64,000 nt of DNA, from NCBI RefSeq assembly GCF_034190915.1, contig NW_026947514.1, positions 2,253,701 to 2,317,700 on the forward strand. The letters run 5' to 3'. Shown here in pieces: positions 11,001 through 21,975 of this stretch. Position 1 is the stretch's first letter. The number at the start of each line of letters is the position of its first letter. This DNA is from Cavia porcellus (lineage: Eukaryota; Chordata; Mammalia; Rodentia; Caviidae). Below the pieces are notes generated by a model that had not been told where the DNA came from, did not search any database, and saw nothing but the letters and a program-made list of their open reading frames with translations. Position numbers and translations under genes: made by a program.

Positions 11001-14000
11001 GCTGAGGCAGGAGGATTGATGAGCGTTTGGGGCCAGCCTGCACTACACAGAGGAGCGCCCTCTGCAACATAGTGGAGTGTGGAAAGTCAGGCAGGGGCCT
11101 CTTCTGAGCTGGAGGGGCTCACGGCAGCCCAGGGCGGAGAGGGCTGGGATAAGTGAGCAGAGCTCCAGAGGGGCTGGCCCCCAAGCGGAGCCATGAGTCT
11201 GCAGTCGGCGGAGGTATAAGAAGCCAGGCGAGGAGTGAGGTCCCCTGGGCCGCCTGGCAGACAGGTATGGGGAGGGACGAAACCTGGCGCAGGATGGCAG
11301 GGCTGTGCCACCTTGTGCATGCTGCATGTCTATGCCCAGAGTGGATGATTTCAACAGGCACCCAGCAGATCCATGAATTCCACACACTTCCAGGAAAGCC
11401 TCCTCCACATGTGGATGGTGATGCTGCCTCTTTGCAGGGCAGCGGCCAATTCGACCACAGTGTCCCTGTCACCCTCTTGGGAGTCACTCGTGTCCCAAGC
11501 GGCCATCCTTACCTCTCAGATGCCTGCCAGCTTCAGCGCCACCCGGGGCAGCTGTCCCTCTCTGCCAGGCAGGGACAATGACTACTGTGGGACCCCTGAC
11601 CCAAGGTCTGCCTAGAGGGTGCTGTGGAGGCCTCGAAGTGGGGCAGCTGAGCTGCTGGGCAGGAAGTGTGAATCCTGGTGCTGTTTGCATCAGCCAGTGA
11701 CACGAGGTGAAGGCCACTCGTCACCCACTACTGAAAACGCGTCCCCAAGTGTAACACCTGCAACCCAGGCTAGCGAAGCTGAGTCCCAGGCTCCCAGGCT
11801 GGTGCCACAGGCAGCACTGCACGGGGCTGTTTCCTCTGCCCCTGTATGCCCTGGCCCCCACCTGCCTCTCCAGCCAGCTGTCACTCATGTTTCCCCCATG
11901 TGTCTGGCAGCTTATTTTAAATGCAGAGAGCTAACGGTGAATTGTCACATACCAGGCCAAAGAACTTCACAGAGTAAGTGCCACAGTGTAAGAGCCACGT
12001 ACCTCCTGGAGCTGGGCTCTGCTCCTGTAGGCGTTCGGCGGGGCGACGGCTGCGCTGGACTCTGCCAGGCCCTCGGTGTCTCCAGGTTGAATCCCCGAAG
12101 CAGGACTGGCATTTTCTGGCTCCAGCACCATCGCCTCTTCAACTTCTACACACTGATAATGTTTTATAGCCAAAGAAAACAAAAGAATCATGCCCTGTGA
12201 GCTCTACCAAGAAAACCTAAAGGCAGAACTATGTCAAGGCAAGAATTTGCTTTTATGGTTTGGCCACACTGACAATTGAACCAAGCACTCTATTACTGAG
12301 CTGTATCTCCAGCCCTTTTTATTTTTATTTTGAGACAGGGTCTCACTAAGTTGCCCAGTTTGGCCTCAAACCTATGATTCTCCTGCTTCAGCCTCCAAGC
12401 AGCTGGGATTATAGAAATGCACCACCTGGACAATTATTTCTTCTCCCATCAAGACTCTAACCGCAATCAGTGCATCTTAGACTTTCCCAGCACTGTCCCC
12501 ATCTGGAAAAACAGGTGATTATTACCAAGCCAACAAGTCTCACCTACACACTGGCACCCCAGGGTGCTGATCAAAGTGAAGTAAGAGTTCAGCTGATGTG
12601 ACGATCATTTTAAAAATTAACCTAGCCCCTGAGTGTAGTGGAGCACACGTATAATGCTACCCTTGGGAAGTTGAGACAGGAGGGTTGCCAGAGTTTGGGG
12701 CCAGCCTGGGCTACCTAGTGAGTTCAAGGCTAGCCTGCACTCTCCAGCAAGACCCTCTCTCAAAAGACAACAAAAAAAGGGGCTGGGAATTTAGCTCAGT
12801 GGCATAAGCGCCTGCCTTGCAAGCAGGTAGTCGTGAGTTTGATCCCCAGTACCCATAAAAAGGAAAAAGACAAAAAAAAAAAAAAAAAAAAAATTGGGCA
12901 AAACTGCTGTGATATAAACACACAGCAACCACAGAGACCTTGTTACTAGGAGCCTGAAAGTTGAACAGACAGAGACACACTCAGCTCAGCACCAGACCAC
13001 ACTCGTGCCCCAGGAGCCCTACTGTAGGGTGCCACCCACTGTGACTCACTGGTGCCCCATGTCCCATGACCTGGCTTCAGCCAGGAGCACACCACCCTGC
13101 ACCACTCTGACGGGCCTAAAGAACCAGAGCTGTGTGCTCATGGCATGCCACCCACGGAGGCTGGGGCAGTCAACGCCTGTCTCCCACTGTCTGGCAGCAG
13201 TGTAACAGGGTGGGGGCCTGCACCCCCTCCAGGGTTCACTGTAGGACGGGGATAGGAGAGGGACATGGCACTGTCACAGACAGTAGAGTTACCTGTGGGC
13301 TGCCTTGTGCTGCCTCTGCCCCGTCCTGGCGGGGCACAGCCGGTATGCACAGCTCTGGCAAGGCCGGGCCCCCAGTGCCGGCCTCCAGCTGCCCCCTCTC
13401 GGGTGACGCCTTGGGCTGCAGCCCACTGTGGCCTGGGTTCAGCCTCCAGTGCCGGGCCAGCCCGCCCTGCCCAATGTACGCCTTGTCACAGGCCTGGCAG
13501 CGAAAGGCCCGGGGCCGTAGAGCACAGCTGGCCACGGTGAATAGCGCCCGAGGGTCTCGCTGCTCCTCCTCGTCCCCCGAGCTCAGCTCCAAGTAGTCAT
13601 CCGAGTCCGACAGCCGCCCGTCTGCCAGGTCCTCCGTCTTGATGAATCTGTAATCTCTGGCCTTGTACTTGGGGGGCCGGGATATCCGTCCAGAACGTGT
13701 TTTCACCCTCGAGGACTTCCTGAGCTTCTCGGTCTGCCCTGTTCGTGAGCCAGCTGGCGACAGAGACGGATGTGCTGAACCTGACCCAGCAGGTGCTGCC
13801 ACAGGCAGGTCAGAGGCAGTCACAGGGGTCGGCATGCTGCCCTGGCTGCTCAGGGCAGGGGTAGCCTTCACCCTCTTGGCGGGCATGGGTCCTTGAGGAC
13901 CCACAGGCTGTACCCCGAGCCCCACTGGGCCAGGCCAGCTCCCAGGCTTCGGGCTCTGTCCGGCCGCCTGGGGTCGGGTGATGGCCAGCAGGGAGGTTGG

Positions 14001-17000
14001 CTTCTCCTGCCCTTTCCTGTCTCCGGATGTCACCTTGACACAAATGGCTTCCAGTTGCTTCCACACAGAAAGGCAAATGGGAGAGAGAAAAAAAGTATTA
14101 TGTGGTCAGTGCCTCCACAATTTGCCTTCATGTCAAATGCATGTTTGAATCTTTTCTAAATTACACAGCTCACATAACAGTTTCTGTAACAGTGTTCCTT
14201 TTGTTTGTTTGTTTGTTTGTTTGTTTTGAGACAGTGTACTCCAGGCTGGCCGTAAATTCACAGTGATCCTCTTGCTTCAGCCTGCCAAGTGCTAGGATTG
14301 CAGGTGTGTTCAGTGCCCAGCTAGACTGCTGTTTTTCAAACCTTTCTGACCATGGAATACATATCACATCCAACCAGTGCAAAAGCCGAAACACTTGCAG
14401 ATATGAATGGAATAAAAATTCATGAACCCCAGGTGCACTGACTTTGGCCCATAATCCCAGCAAATTAAAAAGCTGAGACAGGAGGATCACAAGTTTGAGC
14501 CCAACCTGGGCAACCAAGTAAGGCTGTCTCCAAAAGATGAAATTAAAGAAGGGTTGCAGATGGAGCTCAGTGAGGAGGCCATGAGTTCAAACCCCAGTGC
14601 TGGGAACAAACCAACTACGATCCCAGGACTTACTAAGAAACAATGGCCTGCTTTGGTTCACACACATGTTTCGCTCAGAGCTCATAGGCCTCACGCTGGC
14701 CTGGACTCAGTTGAGTGCGGGAGCTCATTTTAAAAGTGTTTTTTTTAGGGGGCTGGGGGTTTAGCTCAGCGGCATAAGCGCCTGCCTTGCAAGCAGGCAG
14801 GCGTGAGTTCGATCCCTGGTACCTATAGAAATGAAAAAGACCAAAAAAAAAAAAAAAAAAAAAAAAAAACAAGAAAAAGTGGTTTTTTTAGCCAGAAAGG
14901 GTATCATACTCCTGTAATCTCAGCACTCAGGAGGCTGAGGCAGGAGGATCGTTGTAAGTTTGAGACCAGCCTGGGCTACAAAGTGAGCCCAAGGCCAGCC
15001 TGAACTGCATAGTGAGACCCCGTCATGAAAAGACAAAAAAAAAAAAAAGATGATTTTTTTTCCTTTTGTTTTTTGGCCTTCTCATGGTGCTGCATCTCTA
15101 GTCCTTTTTATTTTTTCCTTATGAGATAGGGCCTTGCTAAATTACCCATGCTGGGCTTGAATTTGCAACTGTCCTGGCTCAGCCTTCTAACATGAGCCAC
15201 TATGCCCATCTGCAAAAAAAAAAAAAAAAAAAGTATCTGATGAAATTTTGGGGGGAAAAATAAGTTTTGGAAACCAAAAACGCCAGGAAGAACAAGCTCA
15301 CTACCTGAATCTGCACTGCCCACCTCGAGACAGGCACCAGAAGTGATTGGTAAAGCCCTCTGAGGCTCCCCCAGCCTGCACACCATTGCCTGCTCCAAGC
15401 CTGAATGAGCTGCTAGTATTCCTGTGTTTTCACATTTATACCACATAGGGACAGCCCCAAAACTACCGTTCCATACGCATTCATTATACGAATGAGATTG
15501 TCTCCCCAAACTCTCGAGGCATCTTAAGTCTATTCCCGGCTGCAGCCCTGGTGGCTCATTTTCCTGTAGCATTCAGCAGTGTTCCCCTGCTTGGGGAGCC
15601 GGCTGTCTGCCCTGTTCTGATGGTGCGCTCTGGGCCCTGCAGGTATGTGTGCACACGCGTGTGAGTTTCTACAGGAACACACACTTAAGAGTGGAGCTGC
15701 ATATGTCCAAGTTTTACTTAAAAATATCTAACCTTGGTATAGTGGTATTCACCTTATAGTCCCAGCAATCTGGGAGGCTCAGGCAGGAGGATCACAAGTT
15801 CAAACCCAGCCTATGCAACTTAGTGACTTTGCAAGACCCTCTCTCAAAATAAAATAAAAGAGCTCAGTACGCTGCTCAGTGGGAAGACCTGGGTTCAATT
15901 TCAGATATTTAAAAATAAAATAGAGAAAAGAAACATATCTAACAAATGGCTGGGCATGATGGCACACTCCTGTAATCTCAGCACTTGGGAGGCTAAGGCA
16001 AGAAGATCATGAGTTCCAGGACAACCTAGGCTACCTAATAAGTTCAAGACTGGCCTGAACTACACAGTGAGACCCTGCCTTGAAAAACAAAACAAACAAA
16101 AAATAAAACCTAATAAAATTTTACATACACATACTTCTTGACCTAGCAATCCCATCTTTTGGATTCCATTTTTAAAAAATGCCAGCCATGGTGGTGCGCC
16201 CCTATCATCTCAGCACTCATGGGGGTGAGGCAAGAAGGTCACCGTAAGTCTGAGGCTAGCCTGGGGACATAGTGAGCTCAAGGCCAGCGAAAACTACATG
16301 ATAAGACTTGTCTCCAAAAAAAATTAAATAAATAAAAGCAAAAACAACAACAAAAAACACAAAAACAAGAGTAGGAATGGCCACGGGGCAGCAGGCCCCC
16401 AGAAGAGCTGGTCAGTGGCTGCAAAGCCCTTGCCAGGAGAGAAAGGGCACTCTAGGCATGTGAGTGTAAAGAAACCATAAGCCAGGGCAGGGCTGTAGGA
16501 TGAAGGACCCAGCTGTTGGATGAAAATATTTCTATGGGCTGGCAACCAAGGGGACAAGGACACTGACCTCCATGATTCTGACCACACTGAGCCCACACTG
16601 AAGCACTGAGCTTCAGACCTACCCTCTACACCTCGTTCAACAGCCCCCTCTCCAACAGAGGCCAAGCAGCCCGCACCGTAGAGCCTCTCTCTTTAAGGCA
16701 GTCAGTCATTTACCCACATCTCCCTCTGGCTGCCTGATCTTGAAGCTATCTGGGTCAGCCTTTCCTCCCCATCCACAGCTACCTAGAGACAAGCTTGGGT
16801 CTGCTCTGCCTTCTGGCCTCGTGACACGCTGGAGGCTGGCAGCTTATTAGCAGAACGGGCCTCAAAGAGACATGACCGTGAGAGCAGGTAGAGTTTACAC
16901 CATTCGACATTAGCTTGGCTGCAGAGGGCAATCCTAGCTCGCAGCCTGGATTGGGTTTGTTTCTACCGGATGGGAACACATTATTGCTGGAATCTTTCTG

Positions 17001-19191
17001 AGGTTGTCACACCAAACGCAAGAAGATATGGCCATGGTATGGCATGGATGAAGGCTCCAGAGTACAGCCACACCTTTAGGGCCTTGGGCAGATTTACTCA
17101 ACCTCTCTGAGCTTCCCCCCCCCCCCCCCGGAAAATGCTGGTACAAAAACACTACTGACTGCTGGGAACTAAGCATACAGCACAGTGGCTGCCAAGGAGC
17201 TCTGCAAACAGCAGCAGCCACAGGAAGCCGCCCTGCCGTCTTCTGACCAGGGCTGGCTGCGCACAGCCAGTGGGCAAGACACCTGGCTCTTCAGCAGAGG
17301 ACCATTCAAAGCCCGTGAGGTTGGGTTGCTCGAGGTGACAGCCCTAACAAGCGCAGCACTGGGGCAGAATCACACCAGTCTTTCCAAACTTATACAAGTC
17401 AGGTTTCCAGTCATTTTTTTCTTCTCTTTTTCTTTTTTTTTTTTTAGAAGACAGGGTCTCACTATATTGCCCAGGCTGGAGTGCAGTGGCTATTCACAGG
17501 CGCGATCCCACTACTGATCAGCATGGGAGTTTTGACCTGCTCCGTTTCGGACCTGGGCCGGTTCACCCCTCCTCAGGCAACCTGGTGGTCCCCCGCTCCC
17601 GGGAGGTCACCATATTGATGCCGAACTTAGTGCGGACACCCGATCGGCATAGCGCACTGCAGCCCAGAACTCCTGGACTCAAGCGATCCTCCCACCTCAG
17701 CCTCCCGAGTAGCTGGGACTACAGGCGCGCGCCACCACGCCCGGCGTCTCTTTTTCATAGTATTGGGGCTTGACTCTGGGCCTTTGTGCTGAGCTATATC
17801 CTCAGTCCTATTTGAGATACAGTCTTATTAAGTTATTCAGGCTGGGCTTATGATGCTCCTACCTCAGCCAGAATGCTGGCCTGGGAAGCAGTAAATCTTG
17901 ATGGTCAACTAGTACAAGCCTGCCCAATGCAAATCAGTCAATAGCCTATTTCTTCCAGTGGCAAAAGTGTTTTGTGGTTGGTAATATTTTGTTTGTTTGT
18001 TTTTGTGGTACTGGGGGGGGGGGTGTCGAACATAGGGCCTTTGCACTAAGCTACATCTCCAGCCCTTCTTTTACTTTTCTTATTTTGAGACAGGCTCTTG
18101 CTAAGTCCCTAAGTTATCCAGGCTGGGCTGGGATTTGTGATCCTCCTGCCTCAGCCTCCCAGAGTGCTGGGATTACAGGGGTGCTGCCATCATGAACAGC
18201 TATAAGCTCTTTTCTTTTGCCAAAATTAGGATGAGAAGCCTTTTGTTACTCTCGAGAAGGGAATATGATTTCACACTGATGTGTAGGACCTCCAGCTTCA
18301 GAGGCCACACTTTAGAGTCAACTATTCCAGGAAAAACACTGAGTGAGAGGAGTGCAGCTGTAGCAGAGTGTGTTCATGTTTCTAGTGCTCTAAGCTGTAC
18401 AGTGCATCACGCTGGGCACTGGGGTCACAAATCACAGCCACTGTCACTCGGGGTGCTGCACTGCAAATTACTGGAATATGGGCTCGATTTTGTCCTGAAT
18501 CTGCCTTGGTACTGGCTGCACTTCGAATCCCACAAGCGCTCTGCGTGGGCTCCCTTAGTGCATTCAGGTTTCAGGCTGGGGACACGCACTGGAAAGCAGC
18601 TCCCTGTAACCCCGGGCCCACCGTTACGATCTTCATCGCGTGTGCTCCAACTGCACCCCTGCACCTGGGCCAGTGCCAGACACAGTGCGCAATGAACCAA
18701 ACCCATAGGAAGAGAGGGGTGAAGCGATCAGGGACCACAGAACTCAGCTCGGGTCACCTGAGCTCTAAAGCGGTCACAGGGCCTCTGTAGCCGGGTTGCC
18801 TCGAAGCCGATGAGCCCGCCCTGGCCCAGTCTGGGCCTCAGTCTCCCTCCGTTCCCCGGCGCCTCACCTGGGGCGGCAGCAGACGCGGCAGGCGCGAGGG
18901 CTCAGCGCCCGGAGCCCGCTGCAGGGCGGCCTGCTGGGCCGCATCCCGCAGCCGCTGAGCCGCGTCCTGCACCACGAAGGGTGGCCGCGGCGGCGGCGGC
19001 GGCGGCGGCGGCAGCTGTGCCCTCGTCACTTGCTCCAGCACCCGCCACAACTGCTCGGGGCCCAGCGGGGCCACGAGTGCCGCGCTGCCGCCCTGGCGGG
19101 GGGGAGCCCGCCCGCCGCCGCCCCTGCCGCTACTGCCGCCGTCGCCACCACGCTCGCTGCCGCCCTCGGTCTCCGACTCTGCGTCCGCCAT
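7267..19191 (-). CDS. ZNF839: ZNF839 gene, zinc finger protein 839 (9 coding exons, 826 aa)
   Basis: Minus-strand exons 19191-18868, 14057-13293, 12152-12003, 9951-9871, 9519-9370, 8827-8690, 8571-8442 and 8009-7267 join with GT-AG sites in one frame. Together they encode 826 aa, close to the roughly 811 aa human form; I list 8 blocks, and a small extra exon or a split first exon is not needed by phase. The N-terminus is acidic and Gly-rich, then comes a Pro tract, then a helical block ([13 protein letters not shown]). Exon 2 carries a basic [14 protein letters not shown] motif, an acidic [16 protein letters not shown] stretch and a single C2H2-type finger at about residues 295-318. Exons 4-5 encode the conserved [24 protein letters not shown] helix and the [12 protein letters not shown] block. 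Molecular function is largely unknown; nuclear location is inferred from the finger. Confidence 0.93.
8442..8571 (-). CDS. ZNF839: ZNF839 coding exon 7
   Basis: Acceptor TCTCCACAG, donor AAGG|GTAAGA, 130 nt. Chosen over an upstream AG because only this acceptor leaves one base to match the phase of the last exon. Encodes a low-complexity [13 protein letters not shown] to VPTTGKG segment. Confidence 0.72.
8690..8827 (-). CDS. ZNF839: ZNF839 coding exon 6
   Basis: 46 codons, phase 0-0; acceptor TCTTCAG, donor GAG|GTGGGC. Encodes [13 protein letters not shown], then a charged segment ending WQRLHE. Confidence 0.82.
9370..9519 (-). CDS. ZNF839: ZNF839 coding exon 5
   Basis: 50 codons, phase 0-0; acceptor CACACAG, donor CAG|GTGACA. 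Encodes [10 protein letters not shown], then the conserved [20 protein letters not shown] helix, ending EVRDPQ. Confidence 0.9.
9871..9951 (-). CDS. ZNF839: ZNF839 coding exon 4
   Basis: 27 codons, phase 0-0; acceptor CTCCTGCAG, donor AAG|GTGAGC. Encodes [20 protein letters not shown] and YEFLLVK, an amphipathic helix conserved in ZNF839. Too short to stand out as an ORF. Confidence 0.88.
12003..12152 (-). CDS. ZNF839: ZNF839 coding exon 3
   Basis: 50 codons, phase 0-0; acceptor TTATCAG, donor GAG|GTACGT. Encodes [14 protein letters not shown] followed by a low-complexity acidic/Ser/Ala segment. Confidence 0.85.
12779..12893 (+). repeat. ID-type SINE (tRNA-Ala-like)
   Basis: Full copy: GGGCTGGGAATTTAGCTCAG A-box region, CCTGCCTTGCAAGCAGG anticodon-arm relic (loop reads TGC), B-box GAGTTTGATCC, then CAGTACCC-ATAAAAAGG and a long A tail. 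It directly follows a B1-like SINE. Confidence 0.88.
13293..14057 (-). CDS. ZNF839: ZNF839 coding exon 2 (zinc-finger exon)
   Basis: 255 codons, phase 0 at both ends; acceptor GTGGAAG|CAA, donor CACAG|GTAACT. Opens with [12 protein letters not shown]. The finger FRCQAC...[11 protein letters not shown] has spacing C-x2-C-x12-H-x6-H, wider at the histidines than the usual x3-5. An acidic and phosphosite-like Ser/Asp stretch precedes it. Confidence 0.95.
14748..14869 (+). repeat. ID-type SINE (tRNA-Ala-like)
   Basis: Full copy with A-box TAGCTCAGCGGCATAAGCGC, intact anticodon-arm relic, B-box GAGTTCGATCC, GGTACC tail start and a run of about 27 A. Confidence 0.88.
17446..17745 (-). pseudogene. 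Retroposed, near-full-length 7SL (SRP) RNA copy
   Basis: On the minus strand it starts GCCGGGCGTGGTGGCGCG at 17745 and runs about 300 nt through all parts of 7SL. It includes the Alu-domain stems, the S-domain (GCCGATCGGGTGTCCGCACT, AATATGGTGACCTCCCGGG, AGGTCAAAACTCCC) and the 3' end GGGCAATATAGTGAGACCC. It differs from mammalian 7SL by a handful of substitutions, ends in an A-rich tail, and is flanked by a GAAAAAGAGA target-site duplication, so it is an L1-mobilised copy and not the parent gene. It lies in ZNF839 intron 1 on the same strand. Expression is unlikely without the 5' flanking promoter, but not excluded. Confidence 0.93.
18868..19191 (-). CDS. ZNF839: ZNF839 coding exon 1
   Basis: ATG at 19191-19189, donor GTGAGG after 18868, 108 codons. 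Encodes an acidic Gly-rich N-terminus, a conserved [14 protein letters not shown] helix, a run of eight prolines and a second Ala/Arg helix ending LLPPQ. CpG-rich throughout. The start agrees with the known MADAE-type N-terminus. Confidence 0.94.
18986..19014. repeat. GGC/CCG trinucleotide run in ZNF839 exon 1
   Basis: About eight GGC units on the plus strand encode the proline tract on the minus strand. Such runs vary in length between individuals and are copied poorly. Confidence 0.8.
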
Positions 19192-19290
19192 TACGGCCGA
19201 AGCGGGGACTCGAACCTTCGTCGCGAAGCAACGGCGCTGCTAAAGTGCGTCACGTGGGAAAGGGGCGGGCTACGAATCCCCGGCAGGTCA
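19192..19290 (-). promoter_or_regulatory. ZNF839 CpG promoter, 5' of start codon
   Basis: Within 100 bp upstream of the ZNF839 ATG lie an E-box CACGTG at 19251-19256 within a TGCGTCACGTGGG context (CRE/USF-like) and a GC box GGGGCGGG at 19262-19269. The CpG island continues into exon 1. No TATA box. TSS not determinable. Confidence 0.6.
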
Positions 19291-21660
19291 AACTACCTCG
19301 GAAGGCGCCTGACCGCGCTCTGCCCTCCTCCCTGACATTAATACTGTGAGACAAGTGCTCTGGCCTTGTTTTTTCATTTTCCCATGTCTCCTCCTCCAGA
19401 AGCTGACCCGGATTTCCCAAGAGGAGGTCGTCGGGATTCCAGAGCCCCTGACCTAACGCATCACACCATTCAAAGGTTCTCGATGTCATTCTACAAGGGG
19501 TTTGTGGATTCCTGTCCGTCCCCCCCCCCCCCGCCATAAATGGAACAGACTTTTCAGTTTGTTTTGGTTTGGTTTTGAGCCAGGGTCTTGATAAATTTGC
19601 CAGGCTGATCTCATATTTGTAATCCTCTTTTTTTTTTTTTTTTTTTTGTCTTTTTGAGACAGGGTCTCTCTATGCAGTTCAGGCTGGCCTTGAGCTCACT
19701 TTGTAGCCTAGGTTGGTCTCAAAACTCGCAAAGATCCTCCTGCCTCAGCCTCCCAAGTGCTGGGATTACAGGCGTGAGCCACCACGCCCAGCTAAATTTG
19801 TAAGCCTCTTGCCTCATGCTCCTGAATAAGTGGGATTAGAGGTATGCCTAGTTTCTTTTCCTTTCATTTCTAATTTTGAAAGAAAACTCTCTGGCTCTTC
19901 CAACCTCAGACATAACAACAGTCCTCACCATCCCTAAGCTTAGGACCACTCCCATCATCTGACCTATGGTACCTGTTATCATCTTTTGAGCACATGGAGA
20001 GAAAAATACCTTTCCTAGAATGCAAGCCTTCAAATTAAACTGACAGAAGACAGAATCCAAAGAGCAATGACACGATGTAGTCATGCTTTTTTATGTGCAT
20101 AAAAGAGTGCACAGAGAAATGAGACGCGGGAGGTGGTTAGAGTGTGGAGTGACGCCATACCCATCTCCCACCCCACCCCTGGTACTGGGGATTGAACCCA
20201 GGAGTGATTGATCAATGAGCCACATTCCTGGCCTTTCTTGCACTGTGACTCAGCCTTGCTCCATTGCCCAGGCTGGCCTAGACCTTGTGATCCTCCTGCC
20301 TCAGCCTCCTGAGTAGCTGGGGTTACAGGCGGGCCCTGTCACACTCTGCTGGTAATAGCCATTGTAGTAAAATAGACGGAGAACAATGGAGAAGGGAGGA
20401 CAAAAGCGAGGGTGTCTGTGGAGCTGTGGGGCCGCCCTCTTGGTCCCACTGATTCCTCAGCCACTTGCAGCAGGGGTTCGTGGCCTGATTCTGCTGATTT
20501 TTTCCGGGGCTCTGTTTTGCAGCAGATGCTGGGCTTCGGATGCTCTTATGCCTTTCGCTCGAAATCATCTGGGTGCCACCATGCAGCATTTACACAGCTT
20601 GGCAGTACGTGGGAAACCGATCAAGTTTGAGAATTAGGGCAGACCTCGATGGATGAAGGAGCACAGTTTGCACCGTAGATGCCAGACCCCCAGCCCATCG
20701 GGCACTGATGCTAGTGACCTGCACCCTGAGAAGTGGCTTTGGTGAGACTCCTGCCCTCCTGGGCCTGGGCCTGCAGCCAGACTCAGCCTCTGCCCCTGAA
20801 CTACAAAAGGCAGAATCAAGAGAAGCAAACATGAAGCCTGAGACTTCACTGAAAACAAAGGAACAGAAGGAAAAGGCGGGAGGCTTCTAGACACCTGGGC
20901 AGCCAGAGGCCTCACACCACACAAACAGCAGCACGCCTGCAGTTGCAGCGCTCTGGGAGGCTGAGGTGGGAGAATTGCCAAGTTTGAGCCCAGCCTGGGC
21001 GATTAGCAATTTAGCAAAATCCTGTCTCATAATACAAAAAATTAGAAAAAAAATTAAATTAAGCTGGGCATGGTGGTGCACACCTGTAATCCCTGCACTA
21101 GGCAGGAGATTTCTGAGAGTTCTAAACCAGCCTGGGCTACACTGTGAGGCCCTATCTCAAAAAAAAATCAAATCAAATCATAAAATAAAATGAATTTAAA
21201 GGACTAGAAATGTAACCCACTGTGAAATCCCCAATTTCAATTTCCATATTTGTGGTTGGAGGGAGGCACCGGTGGTGGGGCCGCACACCTGTAATCCCAG
21301 GGTCCTAGAAGGCTGAGGCAGGAGAATGGTGAATTCAAGTCCACTCTGTGGGACTCAGCGTCTACTCCAGCTCTGGATTGCCACCTCCGAGGGCTCCGCC
21401 AACACAGAGGTCCCACGACCGGGGCCCCTGACAGTGTCATCTAAGAGACTGCCTCGGTTGTGCGGCACCTCCTGCCAGGCTGGAGGCTGCCTGTGCGACC
21501 GAAGAGGCCCGGAAATGGACGTGGGCACAGACAGCCCCTCCCCGTGGTCCTCATCGGGCGCCTGGAGCGACTTCCCAGCCGAGTGCAGCGGAGATGTTTT
21601 TCCACACGCCGCTTGTGGGATCGAAATGCAGTACTTTTTAAACAGTTGGGAAATGAATAA
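19291..21660. repeat. Intergenic ZNF839-tRNA: SINEs, no gene seen
   Basis: B1-like copies: minus about 19625-19795 (with a T-run at 19629-19647) and 20170-20335; plus about 20930-21050, 21060-21170 and a fragment at 21265-21350. Other parts (19800-20160, 20350-20930, 21350-21660) show nothing I can name. Confidence 0.65.
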
Positions 21661-21677
21661 AAGAAAAAAAAAAAACA
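21661..21677 (-). terminator. Pol III T-run terminator of tRNA-Ile
   Basis: Downstream of the tRNA on the minus strand comes GGTG followed by about 12 T, then CTTTT. This is a strong RNA polymerase III stop. Confidence 0.85.
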
Positions 21678-21680
21678 CCC

Positions 21681-21754
21681 TGGCCCGTACGGGGATCGAA
21701 CCCGCGACCTTGGCGTTATTAGCACCACGCTCTAACCAACTGAGCTAACCGGCC
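21681..21754 (-). tRNA. tRNA-Ile (anticodon AAT)
   Basis: The minus strand reads GGCCGGTTAGCTCAGTTGG at the 5' side, then an anticodon loop CTAATAA (anticodon AAT), a variable region, a T-arm GCGGGTTCGATCCCCG and an acceptor end GGGCC plus discriminator A. Acceptor, D, anticodon and T stems all pair, and the sequence matches the standard eukaryotic tRNA-Ile(AAT) over its whole 74 nt. Internal A-box (TAGCTCAGTTGG) and B-box (GGTTCGATCC) are intact. A pol III T-run follows at once. No tail and no intron, so it looks like a genuine gene. Boundaries ±1. Confidence 0.96.
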
Positions 21755-21975
21755 ACTAGGAGTCCTGGCTGCGGGATCGCCTGTGAGCTGCTCCACCGCC
21801 CGCAGTCCTCCGGCTTCGCTCCGGGCGGCGCAGGCGCGAGGCCGGGTAGGGGAGGCGCGGGCCGGGGCTCCGGCGCTGTCGCCGGGGCGATCGGCGTCCG
21901 CCTGGAGCTGGCCGGAGGTCTTGCGGGTCCGCAGGCTGTTAGGGGCGGCCCGGCTCATCCTGCTCGCGTTCCTTT
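21755..21975. promoter_or_regulatory. CpG-rich patch upstream of tRNA-Ile
   Basis: About 220 bp of very CpG-rich sequence lies on the 5' side of the tRNA gene, with no exon or start codon context I can support. Active tRNA genes often sit in CpG-rich, unmethylated DNA. It could instead be the promoter of an unseen noncoding transcript. Confidence 0.5.

Larger units (their letters stand above)
8010..18867. repeat. ZNF839 introns: SINE content
   Basis: B1-like copies: plus about 8866-8995, 10960-11075, 12628-12775, 14430-14540, 14890-15050, 15725-15860, 15945-16110 and 16180-16325; minus about 10055-10195, 12300-12430, 14200-14330, 15060-15210 and 17995-18185. A (GTTT)n stretch lies at about 14198-14226 and a C-run at about 17115-17129. 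The stretch 10200-10960 and parts of 11080-12000 and 16400-17400 have no recognisable feature. Confidence 0.7.
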
